DNA of 53,762 nt from Candolleomyces eurysporus (Eukaryota > Basidiomycota > Agaricomycetes > Agaricales > Psathyrellaceae): positions 1-53,762 of the forward strand of contig JANBPK010001079.1 in assembly GCA_027579435.1 (NCBI GenBank), written 5' to 3'. The position numbers were made by a program, and so were the translations under genes. How positions within the stretch are numbered: position 1 is the first letter of the stretch; each line of letters opens with the position of its first letter. The notes below the pieces were generated by a model. It was not told the DNA's origin and made no database searches. It saw only the letters and a program-made list of their open reading frames with translations. Below, one piece after another: positions 33,077-45,138 of this stretch.

Positions 33077-35313
33077 CTAGGGATCGAACGAGTCAGAACG
33101 ACACAGAATGCGTCCAAATATGGAGGGATACACACCATTCTTGCTGAACTCCTCATGATCTTCGTTAGAAAGATCTTCGAGAGTCTTGTTCTTCGTCTCG
33201 GGTAAGAGGAGAGTCGAGAAAATACCCGTAAGCATGAAGAATGCGAAAATTTCGAGGCTGTGAACCAAATAGATCAGCAAAAATACCCTACATTCACGAA
33301 ACGCAGTACACTTACATATGCTTGACGAATTTATTCGTCCCACCGATATCCTTCAGTTGCGAGAATCCAACCTGAGCAACGATGGCACCAAGCTTGCCGC
33401 TGGCTGCTGAGATACCGTGTCCAGTTGACCGGTAACGAGTAGGGAAGACTTCTCCTGGAATGATGAAGGTGGTGGTGTTGGGTCCAAAGTTCTGGAAGAA
33501 GTTTGCGAGGCAGTAGAGGAAGACGAATGCCTTGGTTGCGGCGGGAGTAGCGGTCAGTTTATCATAGGCAAAGCCTACAATTATACAAGACATGTTAGCC
33601 GCGCTTCGAGTCTGAGAAAAAAAGGGTGAAGACTCACCCATAATAATGAAGAGAACCGTAAGAATAATGAAGCCCATGAGTTGGATAGGCTTGCGACCCC
33701 AATGGTCGACGAAGAGGAAGGTGACCCAGTAGCCAGGAATAAGGCCAGCGGCGGAGATAATCATGTTCCCAACGCTGACGTTCTTGAGGTTGTCGTAAAC
33801 AGCTTGCACACCTGTGCTCTTTGAGGAACCGAAACCAATGGCCGTGAGGATAATGGCGGAGTTGAGACCGAGGCCGTAGAAAGCGATCTATATCGCATGC
33901 AAATAAGCATCCGCAAGAGTAGAAAGCGCATTGATGAGACTCACATCCAAAGCGAACCAAGAGTAGGCAGTGCCAAAGAGAATCTTGAAGTTCTTCCATT
34001 GACCGAAGTACTTGGTAAAGTCGGCCCAGCTGGCCTTTGGTGCGGGTGTACGCTCAACGGGGGCATCGGGATCTGCTTCGATTTTCTTTTCAGTCAAGAC
34101 GTTGTTGATATCCATTGTCGCCTGGCCAAGGTTCCTCTCGATATCCATGGTGTATCGAGGCGTTTCGGGGATAGTGAGTCGGAAATAGAGGGCGATGCAA
34201 CCAGGAACACAACCGAGACCGATAAGGAGGCGCCACATGTAGTCGACACCCTTAAGGTCCGTCACGGATGGGGAGCTGAGGACAGTGCTCTTGTACGCAG
34301 CAGTGAGGATGAATGCAACGAGGGCCGCGGCTATATTAGAGGGTCAGTACAAATTTCCGGATCGTAGGGGGGAAGGGACGTACTGAAGTTACCCCAGCCC
34401 TGCGAGGCAAAGACGGCGGTCATCATTCGGCCGCGGATCTTCGTCGAAGCAAATTCCGACGAGATGACAGCGCTGAGAGGGTAATCACCACCGATACCAA
34501 CGCCCATCTAATGGTACTGTAAGTAAGGTGCCAAAGGTGAAGAAATGGGGAACCCACGATAAATCTCCACACAATGAGGACACCGAGAATGTGAACGGCG
34601 GGAGCATTTCCGGACAACGCCTGGGCGAACGTCGAGACGATAATGATTAATAATTCCACACCATCTATGTTCACACTTAGTAGAAGAAACGGATGTAAGG
34701 CAACTGGGAGGCATACACATTCGCTTTCGGCCAACGACATCGGCCAACCAACCAAAGAGAAGCTGGCCAACCAAGGTCCCGACTGGGGTGGCAACCTTGA
34801 CACCGAGGTCCTGGTTCTTGCTCAGCTTCTGATCTGGGAAAAAATTAGAATTATATCTCTGTAACCTTCCACTTCAATACAGCATACTCACTATGGCCAT
34901 AGACATATCCCAGCATCGAGGATGCGATGTTGATGGCGAAGATATCATAGCTGCGGCAAGTTCAGCAAACCCCAGCCGGGATAACGGCGGTGGCAACTTA
35001 CGCATCGGTGAAGAAGCCTACACCAGCAACGAGACAGACTTTGACATGGAACCACCTAATCGAGGAAAAAGATTAGCAAAAGAGGCGAACGTGGACGACA
35101 TCGCAAGACATACGAAAACTTGGCGTTGTCGACCTCTGCCAAGGCCGCTCGGCGTCGATCATCCAGGATGGTGGTCGTGTGATGTGTTTTAACATCAACG
35201 TTCTCCTTGGAGCCGCTGCTCGAGGTGTCTTTTGTCCGCAAAGCGTCCATGGAGGTCAACTTTTTCCTATTCTCGAGGGAGAAGAAAGGGGCCGAGCAGG
35301 AGAAGTTGTCCAA
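33077..35313 (-). CDS. Pho84-like phosphate:H+ symporter (MFS)
   Basis: Plasma-membrane inorganic phosphate transporter of the major facilitator PHS family. Exons: 35313 (or 35250)-35114, 35055-35002, 34950-34892, 34833-34717, 34664-34558, 34507-34384, 34330-33945, 33887-33638, 33574-33316 and 33257-33077. They give 578 aa, or 557 aa from the second ATG at 35250. Family sequence is clear: [93 protein letters not shown] and [16 protein letters not shown]. Twelve helices are expected, with a long central loop around residues 250-320. The C-terminus after LSNE is longer than usual and may contain a retained intron beginning at the GTGTGT near 33140. Confidence 0.92.
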
Positions 35314-35747
35314 AACAGTAGAGGCAGCAGGAGTGGGGCATTTTATGCCAAGGAAGCCGTCTATTTTTGTCCACTACATATGGGCAGAGGCACAGGGTTT
35401 ACAGCGCACGTTCGATGCCAGTAAACCAATGAGGGACGGGAGGTGATTGAAAGAGTTATTAATAGAGCACACGATTTACGAGAGTGTTTCCGGTCCACAA
35501 GGTTGCATCAGGTTGCATCTCTAGATTTGTGAGCCACAATCGCATCAACGGCATATTTTCTCGAATACCAGCCCAGAAGTGACCTGGAGGAACCCAGTTC
35601 GAGTCGTTGTAGGGTCGTCGTTTGAACGCTGAACCGAAGGTGGCTGCCATTGATGGCTGCGCCGGTGCGGAGCTCAAATATATTCTCACGGGTCATTGCT
35701 ACGAGTGCTCGTCATCGACGCTGTTGCTCCCGAATGTCGAACCGTGC
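35314..35747. promoter_or_regulatory. Shared upstream region, phosphate transporter and LYRM5-like gene
   Basis: Two divergent starts flank this region. No CACGTG (Pho4 high-affinity) site was seen, only a CACGTT near 35408. No gene. Confidence 0.35.
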
Positions 35748-36202
35748 ATGGCGTCGAAGGTGACTCGTTTGCGCGCCCTAGCTCTCTACAAGGAACTTCA
35801 TCGTCTTGGACGCGACTATCCTGATCCTTCGTAAGCAGCTCTTCACCTCGAGACTGGTCGGGATATGGGACGTAACCACACCCCCACTTTGCACGGTTTA
35901 GATACGACTTCAATGGTCGTGTGAGGCGAATGTTCGAAAGTAAATACTACGTCACACCGTCAACGTTCTCTACTGACTGTTCTGGCCGACCGTGCTATCA
36001 GAGAACAGGAACTTGACGGAGAAAGACGACATCGAGAGAGCACTGAAGCTCGGAGAGTATATCAAGAAAGGTGAGCGTCCATTGCTCGCTCTTTCTCGCT
36101 TGTATTGAACACAGATCCCTAGAAACGTTGGCCCTCTATTCTTTGAGGAAATATAGACACTTGAAGCGAATGTATCCCAACTCATCAATGTCAGACCCAT
36201 GA
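35748..36202 (+). CDS. LYR-motif protein, LYRM5/ETFRF1-like
   Basis: Small mitochondrial LYR-family protein. The LYRM5 (ETFRF1) branch binds electron-transfer flavoprotein and removes its FAD. Four exons: 35748-35830, 35902-35939, 36002-36070 and 36123-36202, giving 89 aa, the normal length. Visible features: ALYKELHRLGRDYP at the N-terminus (the LYR tripeptide reads LYK, as in LYRM5), VRRMFEKNRNL, then GEYIKKETLALYSLRKYRHLKRMYP. Phases agree at all three introns. The order and spacing of these motifs match LYRM5 rather than the LYRM4 (iron-sulfur) branch. Upstream in-frame ATGs exist but add non-conserved sequence, so 35748 was chosen. Confidence 0.9.
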
Positions 36203-37790
36203 GATACCCTCCGCCTTGCATTCCGTCGTCCGAACCCGAAATCCCTAGGTCCGAAGCACGTTCAAAACTCATGGAGCTCTCATGAGCCTAGATGCACCGC
36301 AAGTGTGACTGTCTCGTATGCGTTGACAGCGCCGCAGAACGACGCGAAAATCGCGCACAATTTCTCCCGATAGAGACCGCAACGCATAGCCGCAGTAACG
36401 CGGTCCTGGTCATGGATAAGCAACAGCGGCGAGTTTAAGGACTCCATGGAGCTTTATCTGCACTCCATGTTATCGTTACGTGGACATTTCGCTCCCTTTG
36501 TTGAGCAGCCAGCATTACCAACGTTCATCGGCTCGGCTTTCTCCCGCTTTCGCCCACATGGTGGTTGATGGTGAGTTTTCATTGAAATCTTTCAGCGACG
36601 GGACGGTGTGCCTGTCTATTCTTATCCTCCGTTTTCATTTTCGATATTTATCCTCTTATATCCTGCTCCTGAGGCGAAGCTCAAAATCAGTGGCGGAGGC
36701 AATTTGAATGGTAGGGTGTCGACTGGGGTTGAAGAACACAGATAACCTCGAACCGGGAAGTCACAAGATTGTACGGAAAAGCCAAACCTTCACATAGCTC
36801 CTGCTCTGGTCCAGACCGACCAGTCCCTTCTACCGTTTCACATCGTGAAAGCATTCCTTTTGCTACTGCGAAGTAAACAGCGTAAAACATAGGTTGGAAG
36901 AGCAAACCTGGATTTGGATTGCATCCTGACCCGTCCTGGCACATCCTAGGCCTTCCCGTGTCTGGTCCCATCCACTCACCTGAATCTGTTCCCGCTCCCC
37001 TCTTTCACCTCGGGGAAATCTGACCCTTCCCCCCATCGTTCATAGCACCCAGGTCACCTTCTTCCTTGCGAGACGCGAGGCAAGGGAAGCACAACATGTA
37101 TGTTGTATGTATGGCCACCGGACCGCGTCTGGTCAATTTTCCCAGCAGTAATTGAAGCGGCGCGCGTCTATGGACAACGACTTGCCACTTTTGTCCGATC
37201 GTCCGTTGTCAGGAGCTACCAAGACTCTTGCGCGAGGAACTAGATTTCAAGCCACGAATCGTTGGTAAAAACGTCGGGACTGGCGAGGACTGGCTACTCA
37301 ATGAAACAGCTGGTACGAGGTTTCTCAATTCTAGTTCATGGATTTTGAGTTCGTGTGCGAAAGTGGGGTATTTCAGGACAGCTCGTGCGGTCAAGATTCA
37401 TGACAACGGCGCCCGTACTCATGAACCATCCATGAACCGGCTGATTCTTGGAAAAGCTGCCCCACACGATGGGTTGCTCATGACCTTTTTTCAAGAAAAG
37501 AACAACTTCTACGTCCAGTCACGGACAAAGCCATGAGCCATCGGGTGCATAATCCTGAGGAGACCCGTTCTTTCCATGCGGCCAGGTCGCTTCGGAAAGC
37601 AGCCGTATTCACGGTTTCAAAAAGCGGCCTCCTGTGCGGTGCTTGGCTCAGTGCCTAGAAGGCAACGATCATCGGCGACCTACTACTACAGCAGCCTCAA
37701 GAGATAACATGACTCTGTATTCCGGGCCTGGCAAGGGGGAACCTCCGCGAGTTCGATTTGCCAGATGAGGTGGCATTCGCAGGACCCTCC
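36203..37790. other. Long intergenic stretch, no gene seen
   Basis: About 1.6 kb with no recognised coding frame, repeat or RNA gene. It is the upstream region of the pectate lyase gene and may hold its carbon-source control sites. One CTCCGC (reverse of a SYGGRG, CreA-type site) is at 37743-37748. Confidence 0.45.
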
Positions 37791-37797
37791 TATAAAA
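37791..37797 (+). promoter_or_regulatory. TATA box of pectate lyase gene
   Basis: TATAAAA lies 47 bp upstream of the start codon at 37844. It is one of the few clear TATA boxes in the window and fits an inducible secreted-enzyme gene. Confidence 0.6.
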
Positions 37798-37843
37798 TGC
37801 AGAGGCGAATGGGGTCGGTATTCCTCTAAGCTACCCTACAGAC

Positions 37844-39096
37844 ATGCTAAAGCATATCCTCGTCTCGCTTGCCTTGTCCACGGCTGCCGTTTTCGCTGCA
37901 GCCCCTGCTCATGGGAGGATTGAGCGTCGGGCGGTTACGAATGTCTTCCCTACCCCTCCCACGACCAGCACCCTGAGCAGCCCTATCACTGTCAAGGCTG
38001 GTCAGAGCTTTACCCCTCCCAAGGCGTATACTCGCTATGAGCGAGGCGCTGGTGCATGTGGCTCTGGGGAGGGCGGCCAAGCTGACGCTGTCTTCATTCT
38101 GGAGGAAGGGGCGACTCTGAACAGGGTCGTCATTGGTAAGAATCAAATGGAGGGTGTTCATTGCTTGGGTAAGTAATTGTTCCTCTCTCGTTAGGCTTAT
38201 GGTTGTGAGTAACCTGACATTGAATTGGTTCAGGACAATGCACTATTAACTACGTGTTCTTCGAGGTCGGCTCCATGTTCAATTTACTTGGAAGCCGCTC
38301 AGTCTGACCGTCCATATCTTGCCTTTACAGGATGTCTGCGAGGATGCAATTACCATCAAGCAGACCTCTGGAGTCTCCCGTATTAACTACGGTGGAGTGA
38401 GTGCTACTTGTCTATTCAAGGAGTACGACTGATGGTTTTAAACTCGCCTTTAGGCAAAGGTAGCCTGACCTTCTCTGATCATTCACGTAGCTTTGGTGCT
38501 AAATCCTGTCCGTCTCAAGGGAGCCTCAGATAAGATCGTCCAGCATAACGGTGGTGGAAAGGTCATCATCAACAGCGTAAGTTAATCAAAGGTCAGATGG
38601 ATGCCCTCGTTGACCGTCACGTTTCTAGTTCTATGCAGAGAACTTTGGCAAGCTTTATCGCAGCGTTAGTCAATTAAACTGTGGGTTTTTTGCTCGTACT
38701 GCGTGCTGACGGAATTTCCAGTGCGGCAACTGCAAGACTCAGTACAAGCGTTCTGTCGAAATCAACGACTCATGGGCGGTCTCTGGTTTAAATTTGGTTG
38801 GCATTAACAGGTATGCCTTCCTTCTGGTCCCCAGTTCAAGACAACTGAGTGACTTTCGCCAGCAATTTCGGAGACACTGCCACAATTCGTAGGCAAAGGG
38901 CTTCGAACGTCAAGGTAATCTGCCAGAAGTTCACTGGTAACAACTCGGGCAAAGAGCCTTCCAAGAATGGTATTGGTCCTGATAGCGCCGTGAGTCTATT
39001 CTAACCCATCCCTAAATCCGCTCTGCGGGAGTAGTTGTCTGATATACTTTACTCTCTTAGAGCTGCTTGTATAGCAACGGTGATATCACATCATAA
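37844..39096 (+). CDS. Secreted pectate lyase, PL3 family
   Basis: Extracellular enzyme cleaving polygalacturonate in plant cell walls by beta-elimination, calcium dependent. Nine exons: 37844-38168, 38234-38265, 38331-38396, 38454-38459, 38520-38576, 38629-38664, 38722-38810, 38863-38989 and 39061-39096, giving 257 aa, the normal PL3 length. A signal peptide (MLKHILVSLALSTAAVFAAA) is followed by a possible dibasic pro-site (RIERR). The parallel beta-helix core shows [57 protein letters not shown] and VKVICQKFTGNN. The paired Cys residues are conserved. Exon 4 is only 6 bp (GCAAAG, Ala-Lys) and is needed to join NYGG to GASDK. Confidence 0.92.
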
Positions 39097-39725
39097 GCGA
39101 AAGTTCTTCAAGTATCTCGTATACCACGATCCTTCTCACTGTTCTTGCGATACCTTTTGGAATACACGCTTGCGTTGATCACACACTACGCGCTCTTCTA
39201 GCTCTCCCGATTGTCAGGGTTCCCGCCTCCTAAAGGAATAGACTCAGGCATTCCGAGGTCTTCGATATCACACACAATCTCTAGTTTCCCCAGGTTTCCC
39301 CACATCATTCATTCCTTTCAACATCCGGGAAATTCCCGGATAAATCTGACCCAAAGCGTCGTCTCTCTTCACCAAACAAGCAACACCGTGTTCACGAGCT
39401 CGCGTTTATAGTATCCGACATCGAGGCGTTTGCGCAGAGCTACCTGTCATTGGCTTTCAAGCTGCTTCATGTGATGGTTTTGGTGGCTGGTGACGGAAGG
39501 TGGTTCCCTAATTTAGCTCCTATTGGTATGGATATCCCAGTTTTTCCCCACTCGAGAGCATGCTGCAGTCTGCAGATAAGTATCATCATCATTGTTCCCC
39601 TCTTCCTCCCACCATACAACGAACACGCTTGGGACCAAACCTACTATAAAAAGCGTCTTGCAAGGTTTGGGAATGCTATCCCACCCTCCCAAAGAAGTCG
39701 TCTCATTTCCTCCATAGCATTCGAC
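39097..39725. other. Intergenic, no gene seen
   Basis: 3' flank of the pectate lyase gene and upstream region of the SDR gene. A CTATAAAAAG at 39643-39652 lies about 75 bp before the SDR start and is a possible TATA box. Confidence 0.4.
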
Positions 39726-40941
39726 ATGAAAGTCGCAATAACAGGCTGTTATGGCAGAGTAGGAAGGCCTATAGTACGACTTGCTCTGTCCCAGGGACAC
39801 CAAGTCGTCGGCATCGACGTCGTCACGCGACCGAGCTCCACTCCCTCCGAAGACTCGACGTCGACATTGAAACCACCGTCACCTTCACCATCGACCTGGT
39901 TCAGGCGTTCACCCAAATCACTTTGGGCGAGCCTGGCGGCTCTGGTTACAAATGGCCGTTGCGGACGGCCATCGTCTTCAGCGGAGAAGGGGCAGCAGGA
40001 GAGCAGGGAAGAGGAGGAAGGGGGAGCGACAGAAGATCCGCTGGCTCAAGCCCACAAAAACCCAAACTTCACGTTCCACCAGGCCGATTTGTCTGATTTT
40101 GACGTTGCTTTGGAGGTACTGAAGGGCTGCGACGCGGTCATCCACTTGGCGGGAGCGCCGAACCCAGGAGACTACAAGGTCGAAACACACAACATGTGCG
40201 TCGCAAACCGATCTTTCTTTTGGTGTCATACTAACCAGTCTCGATAGGAACGTCGTGTTGTCTTGGAACGTCCTGCGCGCATGTGCCGAGGTATGGATGT
40301 CGTTCTACGGACAAATCTTCTCTTCTTTTGTTGATAACGAATGGTAACAGCTAGGAATCACCCGTATAGCCCAAGCCTCCTCCGTCAACGTTCTAACCAT
40401 GCCCTACTCCGCCAAAGCCAACTTCCACTACTTCCCAATCGACGAAAACCATCCATGCGAACCAGACGAGCCGTACGGCTTATCCAAAGTGATAATGGAA
40501 ACCCAAGCTGCCACCATCGTCCGGCGCTACGCAAACATGCGCGTCGCCAGCCTCCGTCTATCCTGGTCTGTCCCACACCGTTCTCAATCCGGATCGCGAG
40601 ATCCACAAGATATCTGGACGGCCAAGGATTTGTGGGGATACGTGCATGAGGAATCGGTCGCTGATGCGTTCCTTCGCGCTGTCTCGCCGAATTTAGGCGT
40701 CGCAGCTGGGGGAGGGGGAGGCAAGACCTGGACAGGGCACGAGGCGTTCTTCATCACCGCTCCCGAGATTGCAAGCTTGGATCAAGACTCCAAGGCGCTG
40801 AAGGAGCAGTTTTGGAAGGACGTCCCAGTAAGAGACGGTTGGGAGCTCGGAGGGACGAAGGGGTTTTTCGACTGTAGCAAGGCGAGAGAGTATTTGGGGT
40901 GGGTGCATCGGGATCCAGATGTACCTGCGCCACCGTCGTAG
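39726..40941 (+). CDS. Extended SDR, NAD-dependent epimerase/dehydratase
   Basis: NAD(P)-binding Rossmann-fold enzyme of the extended short-chain dehydrogenase group, probably acting on a nucleotide sugar or other sugar substrate. Exons: 39726-40195, 40248-40290 and 40351-40941, giving 367 aa. It starts with MKVAITGCYGRVGRP (the TGxxGxxG nucleotide-binding motif). DLSDFD, AVIHLAGAP, the catalytic Ser in AQASSVNV and Tyr-Lys in YGLSK follow, with RLSWSVP after them. An extra stretch at about residues 35-115 is Ser/Pro-rich and then acidic; it interrupts the Rossmann fold after the second strand and is not typical of the family. It converges with NPR3, with 91 bp between the stops. The exact substrate cannot be named. 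Confidence 0.85.
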
Positions 40942-41032
40942 CGCCACTCTGGTTCGAATGTGTGGATGGGTTTGGTCTTGGATCTGGTTCTTTTCCTTCC
41001 GTTATACACGTGTTTGGGGTAGTTTTCTGTCT

Positions 41033-44015
41033 CTATGACGGGTGCAAGAATGTTTGCAGCTATTAGGGGTGTATTGTAAAATAGTCAGCTTTCTGCGCAT
41101 AGACGAGAGGGTTGGACTTACGTATGGTTCGTAAAGATGCAACACCTCCCTCAACTGCCTCCTCCTGATCCCGGCGCGGTAGAGGATCTCATCGTCAGAC
41201 CTCTTGCCGTCAAAATACTGGCTTATTCTGAAAATACCAAGAGTCAGCGTGAGTTCATGATCAGGGGCGTAGGCGCAAAAGGCGAGAGGAAATTGACTTA
41301 CTGCTCAAACCTCTTCGCGATCCCCGGTTCCTGGCCGTCCGACATAGCAGTGAGCCACCTCCTCTCCCTCGGTGTAGCCCTTCCAGGATCATTAATCATC
41401 GACGGAGCAAAACGGTCTCCTCCACCGATTCCAACCTCGTCGTCTGACGAGTTATCCGAATCCCACGTATCGTCAGGATCTGCATCTTCCCTATCTGCTT
41501 CCTCGTCATCTTCCTCGTTATCTCCTTCACCGTCCTCGTCATGATCATTGTGATAGTAGTCATGGTCTTGCGAGCCGTACGACCCTTCACCACTGTTCCC
41601 ACCTCCTCTGCGACGGGCGAATCTCTGACGAGGGATGAACAGCTCGTCCGTATCGAACGTGTGGATGTTCAGGTCATCTGCACCACCATGGCCGTCGCTG
41701 TCTTCCTCTTCGTGTATCACCAATTCGCTTATAGACGTCTTTCTCGACTCGGAGGATCCCGACATCGTCTTCATGGGAGGTCTTCGAGGGACGGGTACTC
41801 TCCCAGTAGCTGAAGTGGATGAAGACCCCGTAGAAGCACTCGCGGCGCGTTTAGAGGGGGACATGGATAACAGGGCGCTTAGACGACCTGACGGTGTCTT
41901 GCTAATCGCCATCGGCTCCGCAGGCGTTGGTTTCAGATGCGAGTGCGAGTGTCCGTGCGAGTGGGGGTTTGAGTGTGGGTGTGGATGCGAGCGCGAATGG
42001 GAGTGGGAGTGGTGAGGTTCGTCGAATTCGTCAAACTCCATTTTTCCACCTCTCCTCTTCCTCCTCTTCCTCTCTTCGTTCCTACTCTGTTTCATCAGCT
42101 TCCGGTGCTCCCTTTCCTCCCATACACGGACTTTGAGCTCCCTCGTTGCGACGACACGTATACGCAAGTGGAGTGTGACGAGCAAATCGCGTTTGAGCAT
42201 CCAGACTACGACGTCGTGGTACATGGGTATGAGCTCTTTGTCTCGCACGACAGAGGCGAAGAAGTGATTGTCGTGTGGTTTTGTGAGGGCGGAAGAGATG
42301 GCGGCGAGGATCCGTGGGAAGGGGGGGATTTCCGGGTGCGAGAACTCTAGGCTGAATTGTGCAGAGAGGGAGGACAGACTATTTTGGATTATCAGTGAGC
42401 TNGGGGGGAGGGGATGGAATACAATGGATGGGACTCACGAGTCGGGGAGTTTGGATGGGAGTGCAAAAATTGTCTTCAGACCTGGGTTGATCGTGTCCAC
42501 TACTTTCGCTCGCCTATGGAGGACTAACCACCGGACGACTGGGTATACTTGCGCTTCGAGATCCCACTCCAAGAGATAGCCCATACGCCACAACCTACCA
42601 AGAGCACCTGTTAATATCTCATTGGCAAGAAGGAGCGGAGAGAAAACTCACGGAACCATAATCGACGCTGTCTCCAAAAACCTCACCAAACTGTCAACTA
42701 ATGCTCTATCATCTGCATTCACAGCGGCATTCCCACCACCAGGACCGCCACCGGCAGCACTGTTCGCCCCTCCCCCTCCTCCTCTCAAACTCGTCAACGG
42801 ATCTTCCAACTCCCCTTGCCGATCCAACAATAACAGACTCTTCCACGGCGCCAGTCCAGGCAACTTCCACCCACANATAAGGTCGGGGCCCCAATTCTGC
42901 ATGACCTCGTCTTCGGGTCGTTCCATGGAGTCGACGTCTTCGTAGTCGCCCTCGGATAGCAAGAGGGAGTCGAGGTGCGGGGGCAGTTGAAGCTCAAGAG
43001 GGATGGCGTTGAGCGAGATGTACGCGATTGAACGGGATTTTATGCCCTCGTAGACAGATTTCATGGCCGAGGCGATTGAAGATGTTTGGAGAGCCTGGGA
43101 GAGAAACGTGTCGTAGGGTTGTTCTGGGATGGATAAACATAAGTAAAAGGATCGAGTGAAGAGAGAAAGAGCAGTTACCTTTCTTGTACGACGATTCTTG
43201 GAGAGCGATGAGAGTGTCACATTCTTTCTCTACAAAGTTATGCAAGACTTGTTCTTGGAAGAGGACGGCAGCGAAGGTGAACGCGATTTGCTCGTAGATA
43301 ACGTCAAAGTATTTCGAGACGTTCCCGGAGGCAGATGACGAAGGGTCTGGTAGATCCAGGACGAGAACGAGCTGGAATTTCTCCAACCATGAAGACGAGG
43401 AATTATGGGGTGCTGAAGGCGACCTCTCCGTTGGTTTCTCTGGGCTTGCACTGTTGCTCGCAGCGTTTTCATAGAGAGGAACCAGCTGCATATTCCTGTC
43501 TTTATGGTCCCTGCCCCTGGACCCGGCTTGAGCTTCTCGGGTTTGAAACTCCAGCCGCCTTCCTCCTCGGAGCAGACAGGGTGACCGATGAACACCAGGT
43601 CGTCTACAACGAGCTCGAATCTCTGATGGCACATTTGCTTTTGGGGACATAAGAGTGTCGCAAGGAACTCGGAGCTGTATCCCAGCATATGATCGTACGC
43701 GTGCAATGGCGATGGTGGCTTGGAACTGTTGCAATCCGAGTCGTTGGGTCGCTGCCAACGGTATTCAGGATCGCATGCATAATCTCGCTGGTCCACCCAA
43801 TCTGGTCCATTGTTCATCTTTGCTGGAAGGGCGGGCGTTTGGTGGAAGAGAGAAGCGCGCCATGGGTTGTCGAGCTGGGATATGAAGACTTGGTCGTCGG
43901 GTTTGGGCCTGCAGAGGCGCGGGGAGGAGGTCGGGGAAGGTGGCCAGCGGAAGACAAGGTTTGCGCCTTTGGCGGAGGTGGTCACAAAGACGATGGCGAG
44001 AAGAGTTTCTGCCAT
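41033..44015 (-). CDS. NPR3: Nitrogen permease regulator 3 (NPR3/NPRL3), apparent frameshift
   Basis: Subunit of the SEACIT/GATOR1 complex that switches off TORC1 when nitrogen or amino acids are short; acts at the vacuole. Exons: 44015-43179, 43123-42652, 42594-42439, 42378-41302, 41227-41122 and 41059-41033, about 890 aa. Family sequence includes LLAIVFVTTSAKGANLVFR, GYSSEFLATLLCP, FELVVDDLVFIGHPVC, FQLVLVLDLPDPSS, KYFDVIYEQIAF and, near the end, YFDGKRSDDEILYRAGIRRRQLREVL. Near 43535 the frame changes by one base between WSFKPEK and AQAGSRGRDHKD with no splice signal to explain it. Restoring one base makes all later phases agree. The long low-complexity His/Ser/Asp-rich region (about 41400-42080) lies in exon 4. 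Ns occur at 42402 and 42877. Confidence 0.85.
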
Positions 44016-44266
44016 GTCGAAGGTGTATATGAATGATATGACAGCTACGACATGGCCCAGTGGATGGTGGTATAGAAAGAAGAAGGAAACTCTATGTTGC
44101 TCCTCTAGAATGTCGGTTTACGTAACGATACAAGACGAGCTACTGGAAATCTGGTATTACAAGAACCAATATATATACGAGAGGAGTGTTGTGGCACTGT
44201 TGAGAACGTCAGGGGAGTCCGAGGACGGGAGGGAGGAGAGGGGAACGGACGATAAGGCGGTCATCG

Positions 44267-44554
44267 CTATGATGTGGGTGGGCCAGCGTTGCGCTTGAAA
44301 TATGAGCTGTTCACAGCCGTGCCTTGCAGCATGTCGAAGACAGTCTCTCCGACACCCAAGAACTTGTCTGCGATGCCGCGAACTGTGGGGTCAGAGATGG
44401 TGGTTGTGTCCGGTCTGTCCGACGGTCAGAAGGATGATCACAGAACAACGATGCACACGACGTACGAGAATCCACTGGAGCGTCTGACGCCCGCAAGCAC
44501 CGTCGAGAGGAGAGCAGCATCTACTGCGTAGTGTACGAGTCTTCCGATGGCCAT
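44267..44554 (-). CDS. DUF1748 small fungal protein
   Basis: Short conserved fungal protein, probably mitochondrial. Two exons, 44554-44466 and 44414-44267, give 78 aa, the usual size. Family sequence is clear: GRLVHYAVDAALLSTVLAGV at the N-terminus (a hydrophobic helix), RRSSGF at the intron, then TISDPTVRGIADKFLGVGE and GTAVNSSYFKR near the C-terminus. The intron (GTACGT donor, CAG acceptor) is phase 2 and splits a Ser codon. It lies 251 bp upstream of the NPR3 start on the same strand; the two could be separately transcribed. No molecular function is established from sequence. Confidence 0.88.
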
Positions 44555-45138
44555 GGTAGATTGTTCGAGGTGAAGGGGGTGGTGGAAGAGGTCGGGTTTA
44601 TGTTATGTTGCGGGTCGTAGCGGCGCGGCGGCCCATAAACGCGTCCGTTCGGCTGGCAAGCCTCGCTCGTTTGCGCAGCTGCAACCTTGGCTCTAGGCCA
44701 GACATATCCTCCTAATTCCCAAAAGGTGTCATACGCCCATTCTGCTAGTACTGTAGGCTTCCTCCATAAATAGACCCCCCGGCTTGTCCTGCCAGCGGCT
44801 GCTCAGTATCACCCGTGAGAAATCTCAATGGCCCGGCTTGTTCAGCGCGTCCGAACGTTGGACTCTGAAGCTCGAAGAGGCACGATTCAAGTATCTCACC
44901 AAATAATTACAGCAAAATACAGTAAGATTTCCTTCCAAATACAAAATAAATTCGTTCCGAGCCAAGGCACTACAAAATACTGGAGGAGTGGTCGAAACAT
45001 TGCCGAAAATCAGGAGTAGTTTTGGATTTTGAACTAGATCTTCGAATCTGATTTCAGTTGCCTGGTTCCACAATGAAGATTGACAGTCAGACTACTGGTC
45101 AAGGGTTACAATCATCTGAACATCTCGAACGATGACAC
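44555..45138. other. Intergenic, no gene seen
   Basis: Holds the DUF1748 promoter and the 3' flank of the GTPase gene. CCATAAATAG near 44765 and a short frame after the ATG at 44828 look like a remnant promoter, but the frame has no protein features. Confidence 0.4.

Noticed and set aside
37228..37536. A 102-codon plus-strand frame in the pectate lyase upstream region
   Set aside because: No domain, no neighbouring exon, and its composition fits chance.
42648..43810. Separate minus-strand genes suggested by three different frames
   Set aside because: All pieces fit one NPR3 gene once introns and a one-base break are allowed.
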